This document shows, piece after piece, positions 12,381 to 23,254 of a DNA stretch of 64,000 nt. Location: the NCBI RefSeq assembly GCF_001039355.2, contig NW_019775446.1, positions 65,835 to 129,834 of the forward strand. The letters are read 5' to 3'. The notes beneath the pieces are model-generated. The model was not told where the DNA came from, ran no database searches, and saw only the letters and a list, made by a program, of their open reading frames with translations. This stretch comes from Lingula anatina (taxonomy: Eukaryota > Brachiopoda > Lingulata > Lingulida > Lingulidae). Within the stretch, counting starts at the first letter, position 1, and each line of letters starts with the position of its first letter. Both the position numbers and the translations under genes were made by a program.

Positions 12381-13747
12381 AATACCGTACTTTAATGCTA
12401 CGAAAAGAAAACATAGGGAGCCTATACATCAAGAGTTCATGTAGTTCATCTGTCTGCCTGCAAATATATAGCCTGGTATGGGGGATGAGAGCATGAGATG
12501 GCCTGATGTGAGTGTTACAGGGGAAAAAGAACACAAGCGCTGAAAACAGCATAATTTGTCTGCATTACTATAGAGCACGTGCTAATTTTTCCATCTGTAT
12601 GTCGGTGAGGTGATGGCTGCGTGCGTGCGGGCGCTTTCTTGGATGCACTGAAGTGATTGGCGAAGTGGTTTGTTATATCTTATAAGCCTACTTGTAGTTT
12701 GCGTACATAGTAGGCCTACTATTGACTCAGCGGCTAAAAAATATCAATTGGAAATATACAATTTTGCAGCGTCATGGCTCTCTGCTACCATCGTTCTGAG
12801 CAGGTTTTGAAGTTTATTTTCATCTCTGTACATGTACGTGCACGACCATGACCTTCTCTCTGGGTTAAGGATAATAAGATAGAGTCGCAATAACTTATTT
12901 TTTCATCAGTTAGACCGTATACGTGCCTGGCATCATCTTAGTAGTTGATGTTTATTTTCTGAAGTAATTTTTATCAAGCATTTGCCATCTAAGCTACATA
13001 GCATACGGCTAAGCTGCAGATGAAACTTAAGGCTTTCATTATATATAATTCTTAATAAAGGTACAGAAGATCATATACGCTTCATTTTGCTGCCTATGAA
13101 ACTATCTTTGAACAAAAAAGCACTGTAGGTACATTTTCCTGTTTTTTTATTGAATGTCATAAATTTACCTTATTCAGTTCTCCCGTGGTGATTTCTCTAA
13201 TTCAAAAAACGCGTCTTCGGACCGAATTCAAGTAACGCTCTCATATTTTCCTACCTCTCAAACAATTATTCAAAGTTTTATCAGAGGTGCGACATTGCGT
13301 CGGCTAGACATCAGTGGATGGCATTCATGGCGTATTCAGGGGTAGGTTCTTCATTGGCAAGTTTTTTCCCCCAACTTTAATTCTAGCATATAACCCCAAC
13401 AAACTGGTTGCACGTCTGTGTTATGCACGTAATTCGGAGATCTGAAAGTTTTCTTTTCTTTTATAAAGCACATATACACTTGGAAAAAAGGATATGGTTA
13501 TCAAAATAAAACAAAAATATGCAACTGAAGGAAAATTAGCATAAAATTAACTAAGAAAAAATGCCCACAGCTAGTTTTATACGCTAGTAACGAGTGGTCG
13601 GTTTTTACTGTAAATTTAATCACGGTCAGGAATCCGGGAGAGGACATTTCAACATCGTGAATTTCCAACCGCAACTGAAGGAATGGAGAACCACATGTGG
13701 CGAAGTTCACGGCCGGGATTGGTCCTGATGACTACACGCCGTCTCTA

Positions 13748-13817
13748 TGACGTCACACTACTTACAACGTCACGTTGTTGACGTCAGGCTTCTATTGCCG
13801 TCCATTTTTTGACGTCA
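13748..13817. promoter_or_regulatory. Cluster of three perfect CREs at 31-bp spacing
   Basis: TGACGTCA occurs at 13748-13755, 13779-13786 and 13810-13817, so start-to-start distances are exactly 31 and 31 bp. A further ACGTCACGT lies between the first two. The DNA between the octamers is not otherwise repeated, so the spacing is not a simple tandem repeat. CREB/ATF factors bind this palindrome. PPP1R3 starts 3.1 kb to the left and the LYRM4 end lies 1 kb to the right; the target gene is unknown. Confidence 0.5.
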
Positions 13818-14768
13818 TGATGGGGGAAGTACACCCGATGTCGTGACACTTTACGTTATGAATAAAGAACTGTGTCAAATATTTGTGACACATCTGTAGT
13901 TTTAAGATTGGAACAATTAATGTTGATTTAATTATGTAAAATGGTTGCAGCTCTACAAGTTATCATTAAAATTTAAACGATTAGTTTGCAAGGATGTGAA
14001 CTTGTGCTACTCCTTTGGGACAACAGTATTTTTTTAAAGATTATTTCAAATACATTTCTAGTTTCAGTTTGGCTCAGGAGTAACTTTTACGTCTGAACAT
14101 GCATAAAATTTATTTCTTTTTTTCACTAAGGTTTGATGGGTCGCAGATACAGTATCAGCAATAAAATTAGTATCATAAAATATAATAATGAAATTAATAA
14201 TAATAATAATAATAAAACAAAACAACACAAAACATACAAAACCTTCACCAAATCAAATTCAATTGCTATTTATTATACACAACTATTTGATCGTCGTGCA
14301 AAGGAAGATCCTACAAGAAAATGCAAATAAAAAACATCAACAAACATAAGTTCAATGTTTTGTTACTTGTGTGATATATTTGCAAGGTGTAATCACAAAT
14401 GCCCTGTAAACAACTTCACAGTTTTCACCTTCAAACATTTCATTGTGCTATTAGCAAGGTCATCAGGTCATCCCCTGTTAGGAGAATTTCCCAGAAAAAG
14501 TGTCTTTACTAAAAGAACTATTTTTTACAAGGTCTCAAAAGCACTGAGACCATTAAATAGCTGCGAGATATTTATACACCTTCCTGTAGAGTTTGTACAG
14601 ACTCCTCTGTCTGATAAATTATTTTCAAAGATTTCTTATCAGTTTTTGGGAGTATTTCAGTCACATTCTGGAAGATGTCATCCCCCCCCCAACTGTTGCC
14701 GTCGCTGCTCTGCTGTACAATCATACTGGCCACAAGTACATGTCAAAGGTCACCACTAGATGGCACTG

Positions 14769-14956
14769 TCAGCTCTGAGAACCATGACTGGAAGGTTTCG
14801 GCTTTTCTATCACAAGTTTCGTATCTGTGTACAGTCTTTCAATGGTAACCTGAAACGATACAAATATTATGATGAAGTTTAAAATAATTGTATTAAGCTA
14901 GGACCTACCAAACAGGTTGGTGGGTACCAGTATCAAGAAATTAATAGTACCTAGCA

Positions 14957-14999
<43 letters not shown>

Positions 15000-15666
15000 C
15001 AAGTTTTAGATATCATGTTTTAGATTCCTCGTGGTTGAATCAGTTCAAAGCTAAGACTCCGTTCACATGAAAAATCTATTTTCTAAAAATCTATTTTCTA
15101 TTCGCGGTATCTTGTGATCACTCCGAGCGCAGCCGAGAATTAATTACAGCTTTGGAAGTAACTGGCTCGCGCTGCCAGTAATTACGCCGCGGGGTATTCA
15201 GGGCATAGACCGTGATCACAAGATACCGCGAATAGAAAATACATTTTTAGAAAATATTTTTTGCATGTGAACGGTCCCTAAGTGTGATATGAAACTAGCT
15301 ATTAAAAGTACAAGTTACCCTTCCTATAAGTAGAACTTTTGGCAAATCAACCACTAATGTGTACTCTTAGCATTTACACATTCTTCTCTTAATTTTAAAT
15401 GTATTGGTGCACTTTTAAAGTGCAGAACCAAAGAACTCAAACCAAGGTAGAGGTGGTTCTGAAAGTACCTGTATGTCTAAGTATTCTTTTGCAAAAAATG
15501 AACTTGTTGATTTTGCCCCCCCCCCCCCCCCCCCAAAAAAAAAAAAAAAAAGTGGTGGTGGAGGGGAGCTAAGGCCTCATGAAACATGTCATCATGTACT
15601 TCAATCATATGTTATATACTCAGGGCGGAGAGAGGGGGTTGCAGGAGGAGGGAAGAATGCGCTAAT

Positions 15667-15725
<59 letters not shown>

Positions 15726-15727
15726 TG

Positions 15728-15766
<39 letters not shown>

Positions 15767-18333
15767 TGGTGTGTGTGTGTGTGTGTGAGTGGGCATGTGT
15801 GTGTGAGTGGGAGAGGGGGTGGAATATGTAATCCTGCCACCCCTTCTTAATATTTTGTAATTTTGGATCAAACATGGAGAAAGTACAAGTAAGCAACTGT
15901 ATACATGTACCTAAGCTCAGTGTTGATAAAGTGCCTCTCTTTTCAGTAAAACCATGGTGCATTCAGTCTTAAATGTATTAAAAGTGACTAACAAATTCAG
16001 CACACAGCACTGCTTTGTGAACTTCTGCTTTACTTGTTTTCTTACGAGAGGTTGACCTAGTGCTGATGAAAAACACAATTTAAATTTGGCATCGAGAGAA
16101 AGATGGAGAGAGAAAGAACAGGGGGTTATAAGTTTCCAGACTGGGTGCAAAGATTATGCCAGCAACCTCAGTCTAGTCTGTATGTAAATGTGATGCAATA
16201 ACAGATGTGGAGGGAAAATAAACAAGCCAATAAAAAACAAATGATTGCGAGGTGAACCATGTGCATGAGCCAGATTGTCCAACGAAAAGGTCTGACAGAG
16301 AAAGGATGAGACGCTACCTGGTACATGTACAATAACAGTCCTAGATAATTAATAAAAATTAAGTGTGTACGTGATGTAACAGTGACAAAGTATATCTACC
16401 CTGGGTAATCAGAGAAAGATGTTACAATGGGGTTATTTTTGTTGAAGGATGCCAAGGTCAAATTCAAGTGTAAACTTACGTTTTCAGCATTTTTGTGTAC
16501 CATGTACACCTCCTAAACAGTATAAATTCATATCTGTTCTTTGCTTGTCTTTGAATGCACACAAGTCAAGGTTATATCAGTAAAACATTGAGATTAATCC
16601 AGATTTACTTACTAGTATATTTTGTTTACCTTAAAAATTTTTTTTCGTCCTAACACAAATGGAACTCACTTTAACACTTGTTGGGAAGTATATAAATTCA
16701 GTTTTGCAAGTTAAATTAATGGAAAAGAGTGAACACTTTGTCTAAAATAAGTTTTCAAAAATTCACTTCCTAACAGTGTAATGAAATTTTTAAAAGACTA
16801 AGCTGAAGAAATGACAATTTAGCTTGGGCAATAGGTATTAGGGTGTGGAACCAGATGCCTTAAAAGCAGATATATATTCAATAAACATGTTTAATTCAGC
16901 TACTTCAACTGACAAATGACGCAGTGGGTTACTCTGTCTTAGGTTACTGTGACCTTCATCATGTACAGAGCTCAACATATCATACTAGTATTAGATAAAG
17001 CATACAGAAAAAATCACCCGCATCATGATGTACTATCACATGATGTCTATTAAAAGTAGTGCCTTGAAACCTTGACACCAATTTTTCATCTCAGCCTAGC
17101 CTTGAAATAAACGCTGTCTGGTTGGCAACATGCCTTAACAGTAATGCCTATCATAGAAATATACATGTATATTCAATAATTCATTGAAATTTTCATCAGC
17201 ACGAATATTGTTTTGCCTCTAATTACCACAAAAATTAAACTCTAGAAAAAAAAACTACCCTCATCTCTCTGAAGATGCACAGCTAAAAGCCTTGTGTATG
17301 AGTAATGTCCAATTAGTTCTAATTTCTGTTTCTGAAACTGTGATTAGAAAATAGTTCAAGACAGACAAACCTATCATGGAGATATTCAGGGCCTGGATAA
17401 AAAAGTGCCTCTCCCATCAACTCACTCTTGAAGGGTTGTTAACATTTCTCAATGGTACCCTAGGCAGTTGGACTAATAATAGTGCAGGATCTATGTTAGA
17501 GGAGTATGGAAAGATGGAGATCAAGGTTGCTTATTAGAGATTTATTGTAACAAAACTCAACTTTGTCTCACTGTCACTATATTTGGCACTGTCCGTGTGA
17601 CTGTCACTCAATTAGACACTGTCAGTGTCACTGTCATCCTACTTGGCACTGTTGGTGTCACTGTCACTCCAGTTGGCACTGTCATTTTCAATCTCACTCT
17701 TGATGCTGATGGTGTCTGTCACTTAACTCAACGCTGGCAGTGTCAATGTCACTCTACTTGGTGCTGACAGTGTCTCTGCCACTCCATTAGAAACTGTTAG
17801 TGTCATTGTCACTCTACTCAGCATTGTATGTGTGCTGTCATTCTACTCAGCAATTTCAGTGTCACTCTACTTGACACTATCTGTGTCACCTTCACTCTAC
17901 TTACCATTGTCAGTGTTGATGTCACTCTACTTAGCACTGTCGGTGTTGCTGTCACTCTACTAGGCACTATGTCACTGTCACTCCACTCAGCCTTGTCAGT
18001 TTCACTGTCAATCTACTTGACACTGTAAGTGTTGTTGTCATTCCACCCAGCACTGTCAATGTCACTACCATGTACTCTACTTGTAAATGTCAGTGTTGCT
18101 CTCACTTTATTTGGCACTGTCACTGCCACTCAGCACTGTCAGTGTTGCTGATATAACCTGAACTGGCAATACAACTGATGCCATATTTAATCTCCGACAT
18201 GTGTATTCAAAGAAAAAAATGGCATTGGATTACTAGTAATTAAAAAAAAATTCAAATAGGTTAAAAAAAAAAAATCATATTTGACACTTGAATATGGGGC
18301 TTGACTTTACAAATCTAATTTTTATTTATGAAA

Positions 18334-18419
<86 letters not shown>

Positions 18420-20391
18420 AGTCTGTAATATCTCACATGGCATCTGGTTTTACATTACAGCTGGTGCAAAAAAAAAAAAAAATTACAACATCATTTTTGG
18501 TCTGAAGTCAGTCTGACATTTCAGTCAGTGTTCCTGTTGGTGCCACTCTGATACATGGCACAACATTAATTTCCTGTCTCAGATACATTAAATTAACCCA
18601 ATATTCATAACATTAGATTAATTGTCATGTTTACTTCACAAACTTAAGCAGCTGACAATTTTGGGCCCCTTAATTTTCAAATTACTGCATCAACATTTGC
18701 CTGGATAACCTTGATAAGTTTATATATTCATACTTATTCTTTCCTATTCTTCCAATACTTTGAAAAAGTTAAAGATGAAAACTATTTAGAAAGTGGAAAT
18801 TTTTGTTCCGTATATACAATTGAAAAACAAGTTCAGTCTCAAAATGACTCTACATACATAGAATGTTTCAGTATCTTGTTTCAGATTGTAGCAGGTGTGA
18901 CAGAGGATGTGACAGTGAATGTGACAAGGCTGGGACTCTAAGTGCAGTTTTATGTAACCTCTATTTTACATACGTAACCTCATTATCTAAACTGATCACT
19001 CACCTATATCTAGGTCACACTAACACACACTTTGGCCTCTATTCTAAAGCAAGTTATAATGCTAATTAGATGTTCATAGTTTTCTCTCCAAAAAAAAAAA
19101 AGAAATACCACATAATTGAAACGTTTTCAATTAATTTCATCAATACTACAGATGTACTTGTGGTACCCAGTCCCTTTCCCCCACCATCCAATTATTTTAA
19201 CTTCAGTGTGGTCCATTTTGATAAAATGGTTGAGGTATGGAATGGACTTTATCAGGTACCTCATTACAGGGGTGGATCCAGAGATATTTTCTGACAGTCT
19301 TCCAAATTATGTTTGTTGATCCATCCTACATTTTTGACCATCTTCAGACAGAAATAATTAGATACCCATCAATGTAAACTTGAAAATCTGACCATCTTCC
19401 GGAAGACCCAGAAGACGGCCTCAATCCACCCCTGCATTGTATGATCCCTGGAAAGAGGCTTCTCCTATTATTTTGCAAAATGAATGCCCCCCCCCCCCCC
19501 CCCACCAACAGATCGTTCTTACTACAGTGGACTCCACATAACTCTGTAATTATTGTTTATTATGAAAAACTCTTGTGGAGTGCATTTTCCCCCAAAATCA
19601 ATATTAACTCAGCCTAAGGTAAATCTTTGCAGACTTGAGCAAATTTCCTTGTCCAAAAATGTCCAGGTTATGTGGAATCCACTTTATGTCCTTGCTCTAC
19701 TCAATGTCCATGAGGTGAAGTTCTACCCATAGACATTAGAGAACCAGGTCGCAGGCTTGTACTGATATACCTGTCTTTTAATTATTTCTAAATTTTTCTG
19801 AGCTTTCCCAATAAGTTCCTGTATTTTTTCTGGGTTTGTCTCCGTTTTATTGTCTTTGAATGCATCCTTGGTCCTCCTCAGTGCATACAGCCTAGAATTA
19901 AAGTAGTTTTTCTTATTAAAGATATACTGCAATTGTTTGTGTCTGCATATGACTAAAGTCATATGTTAAATATCAAACAAAACTGCTTGATCTTACTAAT
20001 ACTCAGACCTTATCTAGGGCTTACATAAAAGTACCCGATGTTGATATTCAAGATTTTTCCTTCTGAAGTGTTCATTAAGACTTGGCTTTCTATAAGCCCC
20101 AAAGCATACCATATTAGGGAAAAAATAACATTACATTTAATTCTACTTATAAGCCTGGTAAAAGCACCTCTGCCCCCCCCCCCTCCCCTCCACCCTGTCC
20201 CACACATTGCAATCGAAAAAGTCATGGAACAACGACACCGGGCCAATTATCGACGGGATTTAAAGCAAGAAATACAAAGAACAAAAGTTTAATTCACTGT
20301 CACAATTGTACCTGTAATTGTAAGCTGGGAATTTCGCACTTTCACGCAATAATTGCTTATACAATCCTAAAACCATGCGTCTCGTCTCCAT
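14769..20391 (-). CDS. LYRM4: LYR motif-containing protein 4 (ISD11), three exons
   Basis: Exons on the minus strand are 20391-20312, 19891-19771 and 14849-14769 (282 nt, 93 residues; human protein about 91). The product starts [18 protein letters not shown], continues KFPAYNYR / [11 protein letters not shown], and ends [18 protein letters not shown]. This matches ISD11, the small mitochondrial matrix protein that binds and stabilises cysteine desulfurase NFS1 together with acyl carrier protein. All three junctions have consensus GT/AG and consistent phase. The last intron is 4.9 kb. Reading through the exon 2 donor (GTATAT) gives a 15-residue tail ending WFSNVYG; I take that as intron retention because exon 3 restores the family C terminus. 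The canonical LYR triplet reads LYK here. The gene is head-to-head with EIF6. It lies about 10 kb from NFS1, its biochemical partner, on the same strand. Confidence 0.92.
14959..14992. repeat. (TA)n microsatellite
   Basis: An uninterrupted AT run in LYRM4 intron 2. Confidence 0.95.
15051..15282. mobile_element. Foldback element with 71-bp inverted arms
   Basis: The left arm (15051-15121) and right arm (15212-15282) are inverted copies of one another with few mismatches. Both contain CCGTTCACATG near the tip and ATTCGCGGTATCTTGTGATC at the inner end. The spacer is about 90 bp and holds no open frame of note. This is the structure of a non-autonomous MITE or foldback element, here in LYRM4 intron 2. 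No clear target-site duplication is visible. Confidence 0.75.
15516..15551. repeat. Poly(C)-poly(A) tract
   Basis: A run of C directly followed by a run of A. A shorter tract of the same form occurs near 43173-43195. Confidence 0.9.
15670..15820. repeat. Compound (GT)n/(GA)n microsatellite
   Basis: GT runs alternate with GAGAGAGAGTGGT blocks. The open frames in it on both strands are repeat translations. Confidence 0.95.
17583..18150. repeat. 30-bp minisatellite, about 19 degenerate units
   Basis: Units of about 30 bp share a core of cactgtcagtgtcactgtca followed by ctctacttgg, with many substitutions and some shortened copies. Because 30 is a multiple of three, some frames stay open and read as repeated hydrophobic decapeptides. 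It lies in LYRM4 intron 2. Confidence 0.8.
18339..18417. repeat. Long (TA)n microsatellite
   Basis: About 39 AT repeats with almost no interruption, in LYRM4 intron 2. Confidence 0.97.
19267..19434 (+). mobile_element. Short inverted-repeat element, family A copy 1
   Basis: A 168-bp segment begins CAGGGGTGGATCC and ends with the inverted form AATCCACCCCTG. Its interior (a run with TTTTTGACCATCTTC and the end GGAAGACCCAGAAGACGGCC) matches a second copy in opposite orientation at 33288-33458. Terminal CAGGGG is typical of hAT-superfamily elements, but no 8-bp target duplication is evident. Probably a non-autonomous element. Confidence 0.7.
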
Positions 20392-20592
20392 TCTACTATA
20401 CTCCAAAACTGATGACATCACCGCTTAACTAATGACGTTTTACACAAGCAAGTATTGCACTCTGGGATGCAATCCTCGTGTGTGAAAATTGTACATCATT
20501 TCAGATTTAAAGTGAAATTTCTGCGGAAGTTGGCAATCGGTTTCGGATAGTAGTATAATAAAAGGGTAACTGAGGAAAAGAATCACATTCCG
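20392..20592. promoter_or_regulatory. Bidirectional promoter of LYRM4 and EIF6
   Basis: Only 201 bp separate the two divergent start codons, and this must include both 5' untranslated regions. It holds a CGGAAGT ETS-type core at 20524-20530 and TGACGTTT near 20433. On the minus strand it holds TTGCATCCCAGAGTGC, which resembles the ZNF143/THAP11 motif found in many divergent housekeeping promoters. No TATA box is positioned for either gene. Motif matches are by eye. Confidence 0.6.
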
Positions 20593-21421
20593 ATGGCCGT
20601 TCGCGTGCAGTTTGAAGGAAATAACGAGATCGGTGTGTTCTCAAAACTTACAAATGCCTACTGTTTGGTAGCAATCGGTGGTGCTGAAAATTTTTACAGG
20701 TACTTGTGACTTTGTTTGCTGATTGATTTTGGTGGTTTGATTATGCGAAATTTAACTTCTCTCTCTCTCTCTCTCTCTCTCCGCACACACACACCATCTT
20801 TCCTTTCCCACTGGTAATTAAGTATCGAGCATGGTAAGGCCTCGCGCTGAGACAGCTGTCTCTACTTTTGTACTAGTACGTTATCTCTATTATTTTCATT
20901 GTCTGTTTTCAGTGTGTTTGAGGGTGAGCTGTCTGACACAATTCCAGTGGTGCACACATCTATAGCAGGATGTAGAATTATTGGCCGCTTGACAGTTGGT
21001 AAGATTGTGTCACTGTTACAGTAGTGGAATCTTTAGAACAATAATTAAAAATGCAGCTCTTAAAAAAGTCTGTTTTGTTGTGTATGATAAAAAGAAAGCA
21101 CATGTACATGTAACCGTAGGATAGTGATGGCCATTGCATCTTTGTGAATTCAGTGAATATGTCTTTTTCAATCATCACAGTCCATACTGGAGTATATAAT
21201 ATGGAAATAATATGTTTCCTTCTCTTTCTTTTCAGGTAACAGACATGGTCTCTTGGTCCCCAATACTACAACAGATCAGGAGTTACAGCACATTCGTAAT
21301 GCTCTCCCAGACTCTGTGAAGATCCAACGTGTGGAGGAGAGGCTGTCAGCACTGGGGAATGTCATTGCTTGTAATGACTATGTGGCTCTGGTACACCCAG
21401 ATCTAGACAAGGTAGATAACA

Positions 21422-21477
<56 letters not shown>

Positions 21478-23254
21478 AAGAGCCTGTGTGCGTGTGTGTG
21501 TGTGCGTGTGTGTGTGTGTGAGAGAGAGAGTTTCTGAGAAAGAGAGAGAAAGAGAAAGGCTAAGACAGTATAGGGGAGGGGGGTGAAATTCTAGGTTCAC
21601 TGTAGGAATTTCAGTAGTAATTTGAGTTCGTGGCCTAAATTACTGAATGGATAAGTCACTGTTAAATATGTTAGCATAGCCTTATAAGATATAGTGAAAG
21701 TATTTTCATATTTTCTTGGAGAGTGAATATTCCATGCATACTACACATTTTTCCACTTTATCACTAATTTAAATAAGTTTATAATGAACATCTTCTCTTC
21801 ACTATTCCAGGAAACAGAGCAGATTCTTGAAGACGTCCTTAAAGTTGAAGTATTCCGTCAGACAGTGGCAGACAATGTACTTGTTGGCAGCTATTGCACC
21901 ATAACTAACCAAGGGGGGCTGGTGAGTAAGAGAAAAAAAATTAATTTCATCAATCCAGGTAGATTTTAAAAAAAGAGTACAAAGTAAAACCTCGTGAACT
22001 ATGAATAAATTATGAAACTGCTGCTATTCCTGTGGTTTGACAATTGGTCATCTCTAAGGTGCCAGTAAGAATGAGACTATTATGGTGATATAAAGAAGAA
22101 CTGAAAACTTCATTTTTAATAAAAATGAAGTTTTCATTTAATAAAAATGAAAACTTCATTTTTATTAAATGTTTTGGGAGATGATAAATCATAAAAACCT
22201 TTTATAGTAGCCAATTTAGGTGATGAAAGTTTGAAAATGGATATATATACAATGTGCAGTATGTAATGCATTTTTGTTTTTGTGGAGGTTTAGTAAGATC
22301 TTTGAAAATATGAAGAAAGAGAAAATAAAGAAATTCAAGCAAAACTCTAATCTTTTCACATATATAATTTCTAGGTTCACCCCAAAACCACAGTGGAAGA
22401 CCAAGATGAGCTGTCTTCACTGTTGCAGGTGCCTCTAGTGGTAGGTATAGACTATTGTCTCAATCTGGAGAAATTTCCAAACCTTTCCCCTTCCTCCTCT
22501 ATCAGCTGTAGATGATCTGATGGGTACCCAAGTGCCTGCAGTCTTGTCTCCTCCAATCTGTCTTTAACATAATTTCTTAACAGGCAGTGACTAAGGAATT
22601 TTGCCAAGGCTTAATGAGACATTTTGCTTCATATTGAAAGAATTGCATATACTTAACATGTTTTTTCCCCAAATCTGTAATGGTAGAATTTTGTTTGTCA
22701 CTTCAGGCAGGCACAGTAAACAGAGGAAGTGATGTCATAGCTGCTGGCGTAGTGGCCAACGATTGGCTAGCTTTTTGTGGATTGGATACCACTGCAACAG
22801 AACTGTCGGTCATTGAGAGTGTGTTCAAGATTGGAGATGCACAGCCCAGTAATATTACCACAGAAATGAGGGACTCTTTAGTTGACAGGTAACACAAGCA
22901 AATGCCAACACCTATTCTCAGAAGTAATTAAGCCAAACTGCAAATTAAAGTACGTTTGCATGTTTTGTCAAAACATAAAAGGAAGAAATACACATTAAAG
23001 AATTTATCATACAAAATGCACAACTAATAAAGAGAAGAAGGCCATATTAAGGAATTTGTTGTACAAAATTCTCAACTATTAGAATGGCATGAGATACATA
23101 TGGGTGAAAACGTACAAGTTGACAACTCCAAAGGTATTTATATCCTTTTGGAGTTTGTTGTTGTTGTTTCCTCTCCCCTCAGTTTGCTTAACTATGAATG
23201 TTTAGATTTAGACACATTCTTAAACTTTCTTCTTCTCGTTCCAGCATGACGTAA
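20593..23254 (+). CDS. EIF6: Eukaryotic translation initiation factor 6, seven coding exons
   Basis: Exons are 20593-20699, 20913-20998, 21236-21411, 21811-21921, 22375-22440, 22707-22888 and 23245-23254. They total 738 nt, giving 245 residues, the same length as human eIF6. The product starts [20 protein letters not shown] and includes [29 protein letters not shown] and [16 protein letters not shown]. eIF6 binds the nascent 60S ribosomal subunit, is needed for its biogenesis in the nucleolus and blocks premature joining to 40S. All introns are GT/AG with agreeing phases. The final coding exon contributes only ten nucleotides (S-M-T-stop). A (GT)n array begins about a dozen bases inside intron 3. 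It faces LYRM4 across a short shared promoter and converges with CFAP418. Confidence 0.96.
21422..21535. repeat. (GT)n/(GA)n microsatellite in EIF6 intron 3
   Basis: GT repeats then GA repeats, beginning 10 nt downstream of the exon 3 splice donor. Confidence 0.95.
22102..22171. repeat. AT-rich palindromic cluster
   Basis: Three alternating copies of GAAAACTTCATTTTTA and its reverse complement, separated by a few bases. The stretch can fold into more than one hairpin. It lies in EIF6 intron 4. Confidence 0.8.

Larger units (their letters stand above)
10652..14768. other. Intergenic stretch upstream of PPP1R3
   Basis: No supportable gene. It must contain the PPP1R3 promoter on the minus strand and the 3' untranslated region of LYRM4. 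A plus-strand TATAAATA lies at 11211-11218 with a TGACGTAG shortly after, but no coding exon follows it. The stretch also holds a long G-tract near 11618-11652, a degenerate CA array at 12284-12380 and a triple CRE cluster at 13748-13817. Confidence 0.4.

Noticed and set aside
14355-14759. 134-codon plus-strand frame
   Set aside because: No recognisable domain, crosses a poly(C) run, and lies in the presumed LYRM4 3' untranslated region on the other strand.
15586-15962. Open frames on both strands rich in His/Thr or Val/Cys
   Set aside because: Repeat translations of the GT/GA array.
17828-18028. 66-codon hydrophobic frame
   Set aside because: Generated by the 30-bp minisatellite inside a LYRM4 intron.
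19723-19770. Extension of the LYRM4 exon 2 frame to a stop at 19723
   Set aside because: A GTATAT donor at 19770 and a family-matching C-terminal exon at 14849-14769 give a better model; the extension is intronic.
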